From Flavobacterium sp. (GTDB lineage Bacteria > Bacteroidota > Bacteroidia > Flavobacteriales > Flavobacteriaceae), in assembly GCF_003525665.1 (NCBI RefSeq), contig NZ_DQDX01000078.1:36167-72574 (forward strand): a stretch of 36,408 nt of DNA, in the 5' to 3' direction. Shown here piece by piece: positions 25,157 to 32,830 of the stretch. Every line of letters starts with the position of its first letter. The first letter of the stretch is position 1. Under the pieces are notes generated by a model. The model did not search any database. It was not told the origin of the DNA and saw nothing but the letters and a program-made list of their open reading frames with translations. The translations under genes were made by a program, and so were the position numbers.

Positions 25157-26446
25157 TTAAAATGAATACACTGCAGAAACTGTTGCTCTAAAATTCCCCA
25201 CTTTATTTTCGTTACCAGAAATAGATAGATCAGATTGAGTTTTTCCATGAGTAGCTGCTGTATATTCAAATTCTGGTGTTAATCTGAATTTATTTTGTTT
25301 AAAATCTACTCTTGCAGAAGCTCGCCACATATCTTTTACTCCTCGTGATGCATTGATTCCTCTTGCATAAATATTGGCAGGTGCAACTGTCGACGATGTT
25401 CCTTCTTGATTTGTATAACCAATGAATAGTCCAGGAGCAGTTTTTTTGCTGTTGCTCGCAATATCAATCCAAACAGAATTGGTCTTAATTCCTTCGTACG
25501 TAACTGGATTAGTACCATTTGCATAACTAGCATATCCGCCTAACATTACTAAGTGGTGTAAATTTTCTCCTGTTATTCCGTAAAGTTTTACATGAAATTT
25601 TTCGTTATTATATTTCATATAAGCTACAATTGATGTTGAATTTAAAGTTTCGGTTGATTTTTTAATTACAGCGGGTACAGCAGGATTCGTTCCAGATGCA
25701 GGTATTGCTGGAGAGATTACTGACTCAATTAATGGTTTATTTGGATAAAATTCGGCTCCGAAACCAGCTAAAACTGATTTATTTCTGAATTCGATTTTAC
25801 CATGCATTGCAGGAATTACGCTATTATAAACCGGAGAGTTTTGATTTCCGTCTGCAGGAAAAGCTCCAAATTCTCTGTCTTTATAGGCTATAAAAGAAAA
25901 TCTAAATTTATCGTTCAATTTTTGATCAATTCTAAATTGCGTAGCCCATCCAAATGGATTAAAAGGAATTCCGGTAGAGAAGTTTGCAACGCCAGGAAAA
26001 ACTTCAGGTATAAAAGTAGGATACCAAGTTTGCCCAAAAGTTATTGATGTTTTTTCCCAATCTAATTTAGCATAGGCATGGCGTAATCTAAATAAACCGA
26101 TAGATTGTTGTGTATTTCCAAAAAAATCACCCTCTAAAACACCGTAAACTTTTGCTCCCCAAACATTTGGTCCCGAAGCTTTAACGCCTAATCTTGATAC
26201 AACAGACAAAAAGTTTGATGCTCCTGTTTGATTGATATCATCACCATTAGCATCTAATTTTTCATCTAAAGGCCAAAGATTTAAATGATACTCTCTTACT
26301 TGCGCTGATTGTCTTGTATCCCAACTATAATCAACTCGGGCAAAACCATATACATCAACTTTATAAGGCACTTCTTGAGTTTTTTGCTCTTGAGAATGTC
26401 CTAAAGCTGTGCATAGTAAGGCAACAATTAATAATTTTTTTTTCAT
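25157..26446 (-). CDS. Outer-membrane porin (DcaP-like beta-barrel)
   Basis: A 429-residue protein with a signal peptide ending at GHSQ and a C-terminal aromatic residue in ATVSAVYSF, typical of outer-membrane barrels. The N-terminal part reads DVYGFARVDYSWDTR, and alternating-strand segments such as AKVYGVLEGDFFG and TSITFGQTWYPTFIP fit DcaP/porin-type proteins that pass negatively charged small molecules. It is the first gene of a porin-transporter-small protein operon. Placement next to prpE, acs and the carboxylate kinase suggests a role in acetate, propionate or dicarboxylate entry. The specific solute is not determined. Confidence 0.85.
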   Translation of the reverse strand: MKKKLLIVALLCTALGHSQEQKTQEVPYKVDVYGFARVDYSWDTRQSAQVREYHLNLWPLDEKLDANGDDINQTGASNFLSVVSRLGVKASGPNVWGAKVYGVLEGDFFGNTQQSIGLFRLRHAYAKLDWEKTSITFGQTWYPTFIPEVFPGVANFSTGIPFNPFGWATQFRIDQKLNDKFRFSFIAYKDREFGAFPADGNQNSPVYNSVIPAMHGKIEFRNKSVLAGFGAEFYPNKPLIESVISPAIPASGTNPAVPAVIKKSTETLNSTSIVAYMKYNNEKFHVKLYGITGENLHHLVMLGGYASYANGTNPVTYEGIKTNSVWIDIASNSKKTAPGLFIGYTNQEGTSSTVAPANIYARGINASRGVKDMWRASARVDFKQNKFRLTPEFEYTAATHGKTQSDLSISGNENKVGNFRATVSAVYSF

Positions 26447-26545
26447 AAGGTTTAAAATTGGTTAGTACTTCATTTTTGCACAGCCAAATTCTAAAATTTT
26501 ACCAATGAAAAAAATTATGATATATATATATGTAAAGTACTATAG

Positions 26546-26965
26546 CTAATCTTTAAAACGCTCCCATTTTATAAGCATAAACTTATCGCCTAGTTCGGTA
26601 ATAATCATTCCAGCACCTTTCAATTGATCCTTATTTTTTAGGAATTCTACCAGTTCTAAGTGGTTATATATCTTATAAGTAGGATGATAATCGGTATGAT
26701 TAGGTTTGGTTACCTTAAACTCCTTTACCCAGTTGCTAACTGTAACATGCGAAACGCCGATAATACGCTCAATTTCTCTAAAACTCAAACCTTCTAAGTA
26801 CAACTGCAAGGCTTTGGTTACATAGTAACTGTCTATCTTTTTACCCAGTTTGTTAACCGTAAAGTAGTAGTTGCATTTTTTACATAAAAACCTTTGTCTG
26901 TCTTTGATGACACCGCTTTTTACAATGTTATCGCTTTGGCATTTGGGGCATGCTACAATCTCCAT
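26546..26965 (-). CDS. Zinc-ribbon/HTH protein related to IS1 InsA, probable domesticated regulator
   Basis: A 139-residue protein. Residues 6-31 form a zinc ribbon (Cys6, Cys9, Cys28, Cys31), residues 58-83 a helix-turn-helix (LSFREIERIIGVSHVTVSNW), the same order as in IS1 InsA. The C-terminal third (VEFLKNKDQLKGAGMIITEL) does not resemble the InsB catalytic domain: no DDE residues, no frameshift window, no second gene after it. No terminal inverted repeats were seen around it. The gene is intact and has base use like its neighbours, and it opens the carboxylate locus. I infer a transposase-derived transcription factor. An automatic annotation would call it a transposase. Confidence 0.8.
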   Translation of the reverse strand: MEIVACPKCQSDNIVKSGVIKDRQRFLCKKCNYYFTVNKLGKKIDSYYVTKALQLYLEGLSFREIERIIGVSHVTVSNWVKEFKVTKPNHTDYHPTYKIYNHLELVEFLKNKDQLKGAGMIITELGDKFMLIKWERFKD

Positions 26966-26981
26966 ATATATAAATTTTGCA

Positions 26982-27004
26982 TAAATATACTATTTTAGCA
27001 ATAA
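26982..27004 (-). promoter_or_regulatory. Promoter of the InsA-like gene with overlapping box
   Basis: The minus strand has TATATTTA at 26982-26989, 17 bp before the ATG. A sequence at 26984-27004 (minus strand, TTATTGCTAAAATAG then TATATT) matches the acs/prpE box at 16 of 21 positions and overlaps the -7 element. Further TTGCTA/TAGCAA hexamers lie at 27018 and 27123. Such a position would suit autorepression. Confidence 0.4.
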
Positions 27005-27261
27005 TACAAAAACATTTTTGCTATTTTTTTTAAATAAAAATTACATAGTGTGCAATTTTATTGACTTTTTTATAGGAATAGTATAGTATTTAACCAAAAA
27101 CACCTTTTTCGATTGCGTCAAATAGCAAAAACTTCTTTCGATCAAGTATATATGAAATTAAAAATAAAGGATTTTCACCCTATCAAATACCGTTAAAATA
27201 CTGATACACAATTAAAAATTATCAATTAGTTTTGTGTAACCAACCCACAAATTCCTTTCTC

Positions 27262-27987
27262 ATGACTACGAAACATAAAGAAGACAACGACTACACCATT
27301 TCTTATTTACAACTGCGCCAATTGATAGGCATTCTCGGATTGTGTCTGCCTTTTGCCTTACTCTTGGGCAACAACCTATTAGGAAGTACGGCTTGGTTGC
27401 AACCTTCTATAAGTCATTATTACTACAGTTATATGCACATTGCTTTTGTTGGTGTGTTGTGTGTTTTGGGTGGCTTTCTAGTTACCTACAGAGGAAAAAG
27501 CACTTTAGAAAACCGTGTATCCAATTTTTCGGGTGCCTTTGCCTTTGGTGTTGCTATTTTTCCGACTGAGTTTAACGGCTATATTGGCAACGATTACCTC
27601 AACCCTATCATTTGGCACAGTTGGTTTAAAGCTGTTCATTTTGGATGTGCTGGATTGTTGTTCTTGTGCTTCGCCTTTTTCTGCTTGAAAATATTTCAAG
27701 AATCGGATGCTGGAAAGTCACCATCGCAGTTTGATGAAAAGAAGAAATTGCGAAACAAAATCTACCGCTATTGTGGTTATGGTATTCTAGCAAGTATTGT
27801 CATTATTGGCGCTAGTACTATTTATGAAAATGTATATGGCATGACTACCTTTACCAAATATGCTACGTTTATATTTGAAACTACAGCACTTTTATTTTTT
27901 GGCAATTCGTGGTTACTCAAAGGCTCAGTGAACTGGAAAGACGCCAATAGTCCGATGCTAAAAACTATTGTTAGTCCGGTGCGATAA
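27262..27987 (+). CDS. Integral membrane protein with six predicted helices, function unknown
   Basis: A 241-residue protein. I take the ATG at 27262 (MTTKHKED); a TTG ten codons earlier is less likely. About six hydrophobic helices are seen (near 20-38, 57-76, 88-105, 125-147, 165-185 and 200-220). A conserved-looking PSISHYYYSYMH stretch follows the first helix and is typical of a family of small membrane proteins of unknown function in Bacteroidetes and Proteobacteria. It is the first plus-strand gene and marks the switch to the accessory region. The nearest minus-strand gene is divergent, with 296 bp between the two start codons. No function can be given. Confidence 0.75.
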   Translation: MTTKHKEDNDYTISYLQLRQLIGILGLCLPFALLLGNNLLGSTAWLQPSISHYYYSYMHIAFVGVLCVLGGFLVTYRGKSTLENRVSNFSGAFAFGVAIFPTEFNGYIGNDYLNPIIWHSWFKAVHFGCAGLLFLCFAFFCLKIFQESDAGKSPSQFDEKKKLRNKIYRYCGYGILASIVIIGASTIYENVYGMTTFTKYATFIFETTALLFFGNSWLLKGSVNWKDANSPMLKTIVSPVR

Positions 27988-28130
27988 CATTTACGGTAAG
28001 GCAATTGGTCTCAAAATACTGAATTGTGGTTTACAACATGTCCTGGCTACCAACTATCGTTATCAATACCTTCTAAACTTATAATTGTAAGAAACGAAAG
28101 CAGAAAATAATCTGGCGGCTACTACTCGAC

Positions 28131-28162
28131 TTTTCAGAGAAATTTTGTAGGTTTGTTTTGGT
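28131..28162. repeat. 32-bp direct repeat, copy 1
   Basis: Core AAATTTTGTAGGTTTGTTTT. It is identical at 31 of 32 positions to 30840-30871 in the same orientation. A further 10-bp match (AGAAAATAAT) lies the same 19 bp upstream of both copies. Confidence 0.8.
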
Positions 28163-28237
28163 GGTTTTAGTAGAAAAATATTGAAATGTAGTGGCTATTT
28201 GGAGTAGCACTTCAAAAAAACAAACTCACATCAAAAA

Positions 28238-28837
28238 ATGGATTTTAAAAGCATTGCTAAAAAAATAATTAAACTGAAAAATGCGGACTTGGCTTTAAGA
28301 GACAAACTTGTTCAAAAAGGAAAGCTTAGTGAAAGTTATGATGTAGCAATGAAAAGTCTACACAATGAAAATGCTAAAATACTTGACACTATAATTAACG
28401 TAATTGGATATCCCACAATAGACAAAGTTGGTGAAGAAGCAAATGAAGCTGCTTGGTTGATCATTCAACATTCTATCGAACAGCCAAAGTTTATGAAGAA
28501 GTGTGCAGAACTATTGGAAATAGCAGTGAAAGAAAGAAAAGCTGATCGCAAAAGCTTAGCTTTTTTAACTGACCGAATAGCCGTGCTAGAAGGAACTCCG
28601 CAACTTTACGGTACACAATTTGACTGGGATGAGTACGGAATGTTAAGTCCAAATCATTTTGACGACGTAATCAAAGTAAACGAAAGAAGAAAATTACTCG
28701 GATTTAACACACTTGAAGAACAAACAGAACTTATTCGTGAAAGAGCACAAGAGGAAAAGCAAACACCACCAAAAGATGTTGCCAAAAGAAAGCAGGAAAT
28801 TGAAACATGGAAACGAAATGTAGGATGGATAAAATAA
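28238..28837 (+). CDS. DUF6624 family protein
   Basis: A 199-residue soluble protein, mostly helical and highly charged. The family marks are YPTIDKVGEEANEAAWLIIQ near residue 58, then YGTQFDWDE near residue 125 and the C-terminal PPKDVAKRKQE with a final Trp-rich WKRNVGWIK. These fit DUF6624, a family of unknown function found in many bacteria. There is no signal peptide. It stands alone between two gaps with its own leader and no clear operon partner. No function is known to me. Confidence 0.8.
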   Translation: MDFKSIAKKIIKLKNADLALRDKLVQKGKLSESYDVAMKSLHNENAKILDTIINVIGYPTIDKVGEEANEAAWLIIQHSIEQPKFMKKCAELLEIAVKERKADRKSLAFLTDRIAVLEGTPQLYGTQFDWDEYGMLSPNHFDDVIKVNERRKLLGFNTLEEQTELIRERAQEEKQTPPKDVAKRKQEIETWKRNVGWIK

Positions 28838-28928
28838 AAACAGCCATCAACAGCATTGTATCCGTTAGTGGCGATTACCTTCAACGATATCAAAACTTTG
28901 TAACAACGTATACTAAAATTTTAAACAG

Positions 28929-29564
28929 ATGATTAAAAAGTATTTGGTTTTTATATGCATGATTCTTTCTGTATTTTTGCTTGTAATAGCGGCATCGTTG
29001 TATCCTGGTGGATCATTGCTTGATAAAAATTCAGTAGGTTTTGGTTGGTCTACAAATTTTATTAGCAATTTGTTTGAAGCAAAAGCGATAAATGGCTCAG
29101 AAAACCCGGGCAGGATTTGGGCAATTCTTGGAATGGCGTTTCAGTCTATTGGTTATGGTGTATTTTTTATTAGAATGTCAAAAAAGATTTCTTTAAAAGT
29201 ATGGGCGGCTGTTTTAAAATATATCGGATTTGCTAACTTTTTATTTATTTTCTTAATTGCAACACCTTACCACGACCTAGGAACAATTTCTATTGTTTTA
29301 ACATTGTTTGGTCTATTTATTATTACTTTTTTTGTATTCAAGTCTAAACTACATTTACTTAAATTTTGCTGCATACTCTGCTTATTGACCTATTACTGTT
29401 TCTTTTTTGTTTATGGATTTGGTTATTTGGCATTAGCCTTTATAATGCAGAAAATATATTCTTTAAGTTCAATACTACTAGTTTTAGGACTCGAATATTT
29501 CACAAAACCGCAAGACTTTGCAAATATTAAATCTGTAAAACAAAAAAAAGCTGCTAACGGCTAA
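28929..29564 (+). CDS. DUF998-like membrane protein
   Basis: A 211-residue membrane protein with about six hydrophobic helices. After the first helix comes SLYPGGS and, shortly after, FGWSTNFISNLF and an Asn-Gly-Ser-Glu-Asn loop, a pattern of the DUF998-like family. The C-terminus is Lys-rich (SVKQKKAANG). It is followed by a good terminator at 29595-29632, so it ends a transcript. Function unknown. Confidence 0.7.
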   Translation: MIKKYLVFICMILSVFLLVIAASLYPGGSLLDKNSVGFGWSTNFISNLFEAKAINGSENPGRIWAILGMAFQSIGYGVFFIRMSKKISLKVWAAVLKYIGFANFLFIFLIATPYHDLGTISIVLTLFGLFIITFFVFKSKLHLLKFCCILCLLTYYCFFFVYGFGYLALAFIMQKIYSLSSILLVLGLEYFTKPQDFANIKSVKQKKAANG

Positions 29565-29594
29565 AGAAGTAGATTACATTTTTATAAAATTTAG

Positions 29595-29632
29595 AATCCG
29601 TAATTGTGCTAAAGCAATTAGGGATTTTTTTA
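29595..29632 (+). terminator. Rho-independent terminator
   Basis: AATCCGTAATTG pairs with CAATTAGGGATT (one mismatch) around an 8-nt loop and is followed by a T run. It lies about 30 bp after the DUF998-like gene. Confidence 0.8.
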
Positions 29633-29746
29633 TATATTTGATAAAGTAAAATTTGATGTATCATACTTATAGGACTTAATTGGGTGTTGGGATGATGAGA
29701 TGTCAGACTAAATCAGTTTAGAAGAACGCACAGAAACTAAATACAA

Positions 29747-30154
29747 ATGAAGAAAATAATTACTTTAATATTTTTGTCCATTTTTATAAATAGCTGTGCT
29801 TGGTTCGATGAAAGTCAACATCAAAAAATTATTGGACTATATGAAATTGGCTGGAATGACCTTGAATCGAATAGATCAATTACAAAAAAAATCAAAAATT
29901 CAGACAGTAATTATAAAATAATTATTGATTGTTATGTTTTCGCAGTAGGTCATAATGATAGTTTCATAATAGCCAAGCAACACCAAAATTTTAATGAAGA
30001 AACTAACTATTATTTGATTGATATTAAGAAAAATGAAGAAGATAACTCAAAAGGAATTTATGGCCCTTTGAACAATATAGAATTTGAAAAAATGAAAGCA
30101 AACTTTAACATTAAAAATTTAAAATTTGACTTAATTTTCGCCGATAAACCATAA
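29747..30154 (+). CDS. DUF3997-like lipoprotein
   Basis: A 135-residue protein with a lipoprotein signal peptide ending in the lipobox INSC (Cys17). The mature part has YKIIIDCYVFAVGHNDSFIIAKQHQ and a final GPLNNIEFEKMKANF, the pattern of the DUF3997 family. It should be anchored to a membrane on the periplasmic side. It is a stand-alone gene in the accessory region. Function unknown. Confidence 0.75.
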   Translation: MKKIITLIFLSIFINSCAWFDESQHQKIIGLYEIGWNDLESNRSITKKIKNSDSNYKIIIDCYVFAVGHNDSFIIAKQHQNFNEETNYYLIDIKKNEEDNSKGIYGPLNNIEFEKMKANFNIKNLKFDLIFADKP

Positions 30155-30296
30155 TAATATTACTATTTAATGATATGAAAATGGAAACTGCGATAAGAAA
30201 AAACAACAATACAAAGTAGAAAAGATATCAAATAAAAAACCGAACAACTGAACGCAGTTTGCAAAAAAGTTACTACCTAACTTAAAAACAATAAAA

Positions 30297-30755
30297 ATGA
30301 AAAGACTTATCTCAATAATTGTAATGGTGTTTTTTACAACACTATCCTTTGGTCAAGTTTCAAATGAAACCGACAAAAAACTAATTAAAAATTTAGTAAT
30401 AGAATCGTTTGACGAAATATGGTCGAAATTGAATTCTAAAAATATTGATAAGTATTACACCAAAGACTTCCTGCTATTGGAAAACGGAGAAGTTTGGAAT
30501 AACGATACTATTGCCAATTATTTGGATAAAGCGCTACTTGATAAACCCAATCCTACAAGAATCAATACCATTGAAATTATTGACACTAAAGTCACAAACA
30601 AAACCGCTTGGGTTGCCTACCATAACTATGCGACATTTTCGATTGATAATAAAATCGTTTTTAAAGCGCATTGGCTAGAAAGCGCAACAGCAATTCTAAC
30701 TGATAAAGGATGGAAACTAGATATGTTGCACTCTACTCCAATTAAAAATGAATAA
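30297..30755 (+). CDS. Exported NTF2-like (DUF4440/SnoaL) protein
   Basis: A 152-residue protein with a signal peptide (core IIVMVFFTT, cut near SFGQ). The mature part is a single cone-shaped NTF2-like domain: a helix IESFDEIWSKLNSKNIDKYY, the strand LLLENGEVW, then IDTKVTNKTAWVAYHNYATF and a closing GWKLDMLHSTPI. DUF4440 and SnoaL-type domains use this pattern to bind small molecules or act as weak enzymes. Typical length is 120-160. No catalytic residue can be assigned with confidence. It is a stand-alone gene. Confidence 0.8.
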   Translation: MKRLISIIVMVFFTTLSFGQVSNETDKKLIKNLVIESFDEIWSKLNSKNIDKYYTKDFLLLENGEVWNNDTIANYLDKALLDKPNPTRINTIEIIDTKVTNKTAWVAYHNYATFSIDNKIVFKAHWLESATAILTDKGWKLDMLHSTPIKNE

Positions 30756-30839
30756 AACTGCTGTTTAACACAGTTTGTTACCATTGCTGGTCTTGCTATT
30801 TTGCGTTTGTAGAAAATAATAGCGTTGTTATAAAGTTAC

Positions 30840-30871
30840 TTTTCAAAGAAATTTTGTAGGTTTGTTTTGGT
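30840..30871. repeat. 32-bp direct repeat, copy 2
   Basis: Same sequence as 28131-28162 with one difference (CAAAG for CAGAG). The two copies lie 2.7 kb apart and bracket the genes at 28238-30755. Confidence 0.8.
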
Positions 30872-30923
30872 CTGATAATGCTACGAAATGCATTTTTAAT
30901 CAATTGATTCAACCACCAATAAT

Positions 30924-31616
30924 ATGATTTCAGATAAAAATACAGCTCGAATTGCAGGATTTTGTTATTTAATAGTAATTGCTACCGGACTATTTTCGGA
31001 AGTTTTTGTTAGACAAGCTTTAAATGTTCCAAACGATGCACTGGCAACTGCACACAATATTCAAATTAATGAAATGCTTTATCGCTGGGGTTTTGTGGCT
31101 GATCTTATCAATTTTATAGTTGGCATACCTACGGTAGTTATCATCTACCACTTTTTCAAAAAATCTAATAAGATACTACTGCAAATTGCAATGGCTTTTG
31201 TTATAATTCAAACGGCAATTATTGCAGTCAATCTATTAAATCAAATTACACCATTGTTGCTATTAAGTAATGCGACTTATCTAAATTCTTTTCAAGAAAA
31301 CCAATTAGCAACACTATCACTTTTATACTTAACTGTTCAATCACAAGGCTACGGAATTGGTTTAGTGTTCTTTGGTTTTTATTGTATTTTAATTGGATAC
31401 GTACTTTTTAAATCGAATGCACTACCTAAAATTATTGGAGTAGCTTATGCAATTGCCGGACTGTGCTATTTGATCAATAGTTTTACAATGTTTCTCTCCA
31501 AAGGATTTGTAAATCCGCTTTTCCTTTACCTTGCCATTCCTATTTTTATAGGTGAACTAAGTCTCTGTTTGTGGTTGCTAATAAAAGGGATTGATATTTC
31601 AAAATTAGAAAACTAA
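30924..31616 (+). CDS. DUF4386 family membrane protein
   Basis: A 230-residue integral membrane protein with about six or seven helices. The start MISDKNTARIAGFCYLIVIATG is typical of DUF4386, as are the RWGFVADLINFIVGIP segment near residue 54 and GYGIGLVFFGFYCILIGYVLF near 145. It starts 53 bp after repeat copy 2. A 52-residue membrane peptide gene follows after 26 bp, so both may share a transcript. Function unknown. Confidence 0.85.
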   Translation: MISDKNTARIAGFCYLIVIATGLFSEVFVRQALNVPNDALATAHNIQINEMLYRWGFVADLINFIVGIPTVVIIYHFFKKSNKILLQIAMAFVIIQTAIIAVNLLNQITPLLLLSNATYLNSFQENQLATLSLLYLTVQSQGYGIGLVFFGFYCILIGYVLFKSNALPKIIGVAYAIAGLCYLINSFTMFLSKGFVNPLFLYLAIPIFIGELSLCLWLLIKGIDISKLEN

Positions 31617-31642
31617 AGTTAAGAATCCATTTTAAAAAAACA

Positions 31643-31801
31643 ATGAAAATCTCAAAAGGTATTATCCTATTTTTAGCCATTATTGTAAGCATAGTCTATT
31701 TAAAAGCATTCCTTTTGAGTCCGCATATTGATGAGTTGTACTATAATCCACTAAACATTGAATATAAAAAAGGATTTTTAAACGTAAAGTTTTTAGAATA
31801 A
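31643..31801 (+). CDS. Small single-helix membrane protein, 52 residues
   Basis: An open frame with ATG at 31643 and TAA at 31799-31801. The product has a basic start MKISKG, one strongly hydrophobic helix (residues 7-25) and a polar tail SPHIDELYYNPLNIEYKKG. An AT-rich leader with a purine run (AAAAAAACA) precedes it. It follows the DUF4386 gene by 26 bp. I see no family resemblance; it could be a real small protein or a chance frame. Confidence 0.5.
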   Translation: MKISKGIILFLAIIVSIVYLKAFLLSPHIDELYYNPLNIEYKKGFLNVKFLE

Positions 31802-31896
31802 AATTTAATAATGTATTCCAATGAAGGTTACACTTTAATTATTTGCTTTAAAATCCGATTATAGCAATAACGTTCATTAGTAAAATACTATTTTGT

Positions 31897-31904
31897 TATC
31901 TTTG
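31897..31904 (+). promoter_or_regulatory. Bacteroidetes -7 element for the sensor-domain gene
   Basis: TATCTTTG matches TAnnTTTG exactly and lies 56 bp before the ATG at 31961. The preceding TTTTGT text resembles many flavobacterial promoters, though a TTG at -33 is not obvious. Confidence 0.6.
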
Positions 31905-31960
31905 ATTTGAAAGCAAATAGTTTTTTAAATAAAACTTATCTAATTTAAATAGTTCTAAAA

Positions 31961-32584
31961 ATGAAATGGACCGATACTATCAAAAATAAATTTTTAGCAT
32001 CAATTGTACTTCTTGCCTTATGTGTTTTAGTACTCATAAATAATTACTTAGAAAGAACACATGCTAATAATGTAAAAGACTCTATTTCTACATTGTATAA
32101 AGATCGATTAATTGCAGAAGAATACATTCTAAAAATGACTAGTACAGTTTATCAAATTAGAGAAGTACTTGCATCTGATTCCAATAATAAATCAAAATCA
32201 AATGTAATAATAACATTAAATGACAATTTTAATGCTACTTACAGTGCTTACAGCAAAACAAAACTTACTCCAAAAGAAAAAACTATAGCACAAGAGTTAC
32301 TTACTTATAGTGATAAATTCGAGCCTACGTTTTCCATAAACAATTACAATCCATCGCATTATACAGACAAAGTTCTTACTACTTTAGGCAAACTTTCAGT
32401 AATTCAGTTAGAAGAATCCAAATTAATCATGAAAAAAGTAGAGTCTCAGTATGCCACCATAAAAGCATCTTCTGAATATGCATTTGCTATTATTATATTA
32501 ATTTTGATTGTATTGCAAATTATAGTTTTCTCTGCAGAGTCGATAGTACCAGTGATTAAAACTAAGAATCCATCGCTAAATTAA
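31961..32584 (+). CDS. Chemoreceptor-like four-helix-bundle sensor protein without signalling domain
   Basis: A 207-residue protein with a first membrane helix at about 11-26, a periplasmic helical domain of about 145 residues and a second helix at about 172-192, then a short tail. This is the layout of the 4HB_MCP ligand-binding module that heads many chemoreceptors and kinases. The part that would pass a signal inside the cell (HAMP, methyl-accepting or kinase domain) is absent; the frame ends normally at TAA and no frameshifted continuation is seen after it. It is a free-standing sensor module that may bind another membrane protein. Confidence 0.7.
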   Translation: MKWTDTIKNKFLASIVLLALCVLVLINNYLERTHANNVKDSISTLYKDRLIAEEYILKMTSTVYQIREVLASDSNNKSKSNVIITLNDNFNATYSAYSKTKLTPKEKTIAQELLTYSDKFEPTFSINNYNPSHYTDKVLTTLGKLSVIQLEESKLIMKKVESQYATIKASSEYAFAIIILILIVLQIIVFSAESIVPVIKTKNPSLN

Positions 32585-32597
32585 TAATGAATAAAAC

Positions 32598-32626
32598 AAA
32601 GTTTGATGCATAAGAAATCAAACTTT
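32598..32626 (+). terminator. Possible terminator hairpin
   Basis: AAAGTTTGAT and ATCAAACTTT form a perfect 10-bp stem 13 bp after the sensor gene. The following T tract is poor (CAATTTATC), so it may be a weak terminator or an mRNA-stabilising hairpin. Confidence 0.45.
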
Positions 32627-32830
32627 CAATTTATCACATTGTAAAACAATTACTGAAAATCCTTATCATTGTACGTGCGAAATGGAATAGGATTAATGGA
32701 GTAGTTTTTTAACATAAAATGATAAAATAACTTATTTCTAAGTAAACTTTTATAAACATACCTCAAAATTGTACTATTATTATTCATCTTTTTTTAGTTA
32801 ATTTGTGTACAAACAAAACAAACTAACTAA

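Noticed and set aside
26447..26545. A copy of the acs/prpE box upstream of the porin
   Set aside because: Only an AT-run and a TTAGCTATAG string are present. At the expected 28-bp distance from a possible -7 element there is no match.
26546..26965. A complete IS1-family insertion sequence
   Set aside because: No InsB or DDE domain, no terminal inverted repeats and no target duplication were found around the gene. Only the DNA-binding protein is present.
27232..27261. TTG start ten codons upstream in the first plus-strand membrane protein
   Set aside because: An ATG follows at 27262 and the extra residues add no feature.
28838..28920. Integron attC-like site after the DUF6624 gene (CGTTAG and TAACAACG text)
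   Set aside because: The core motifs are not in the right inverted arrangement, and no integrase or repeated attC is in the window. It is too weak to call.
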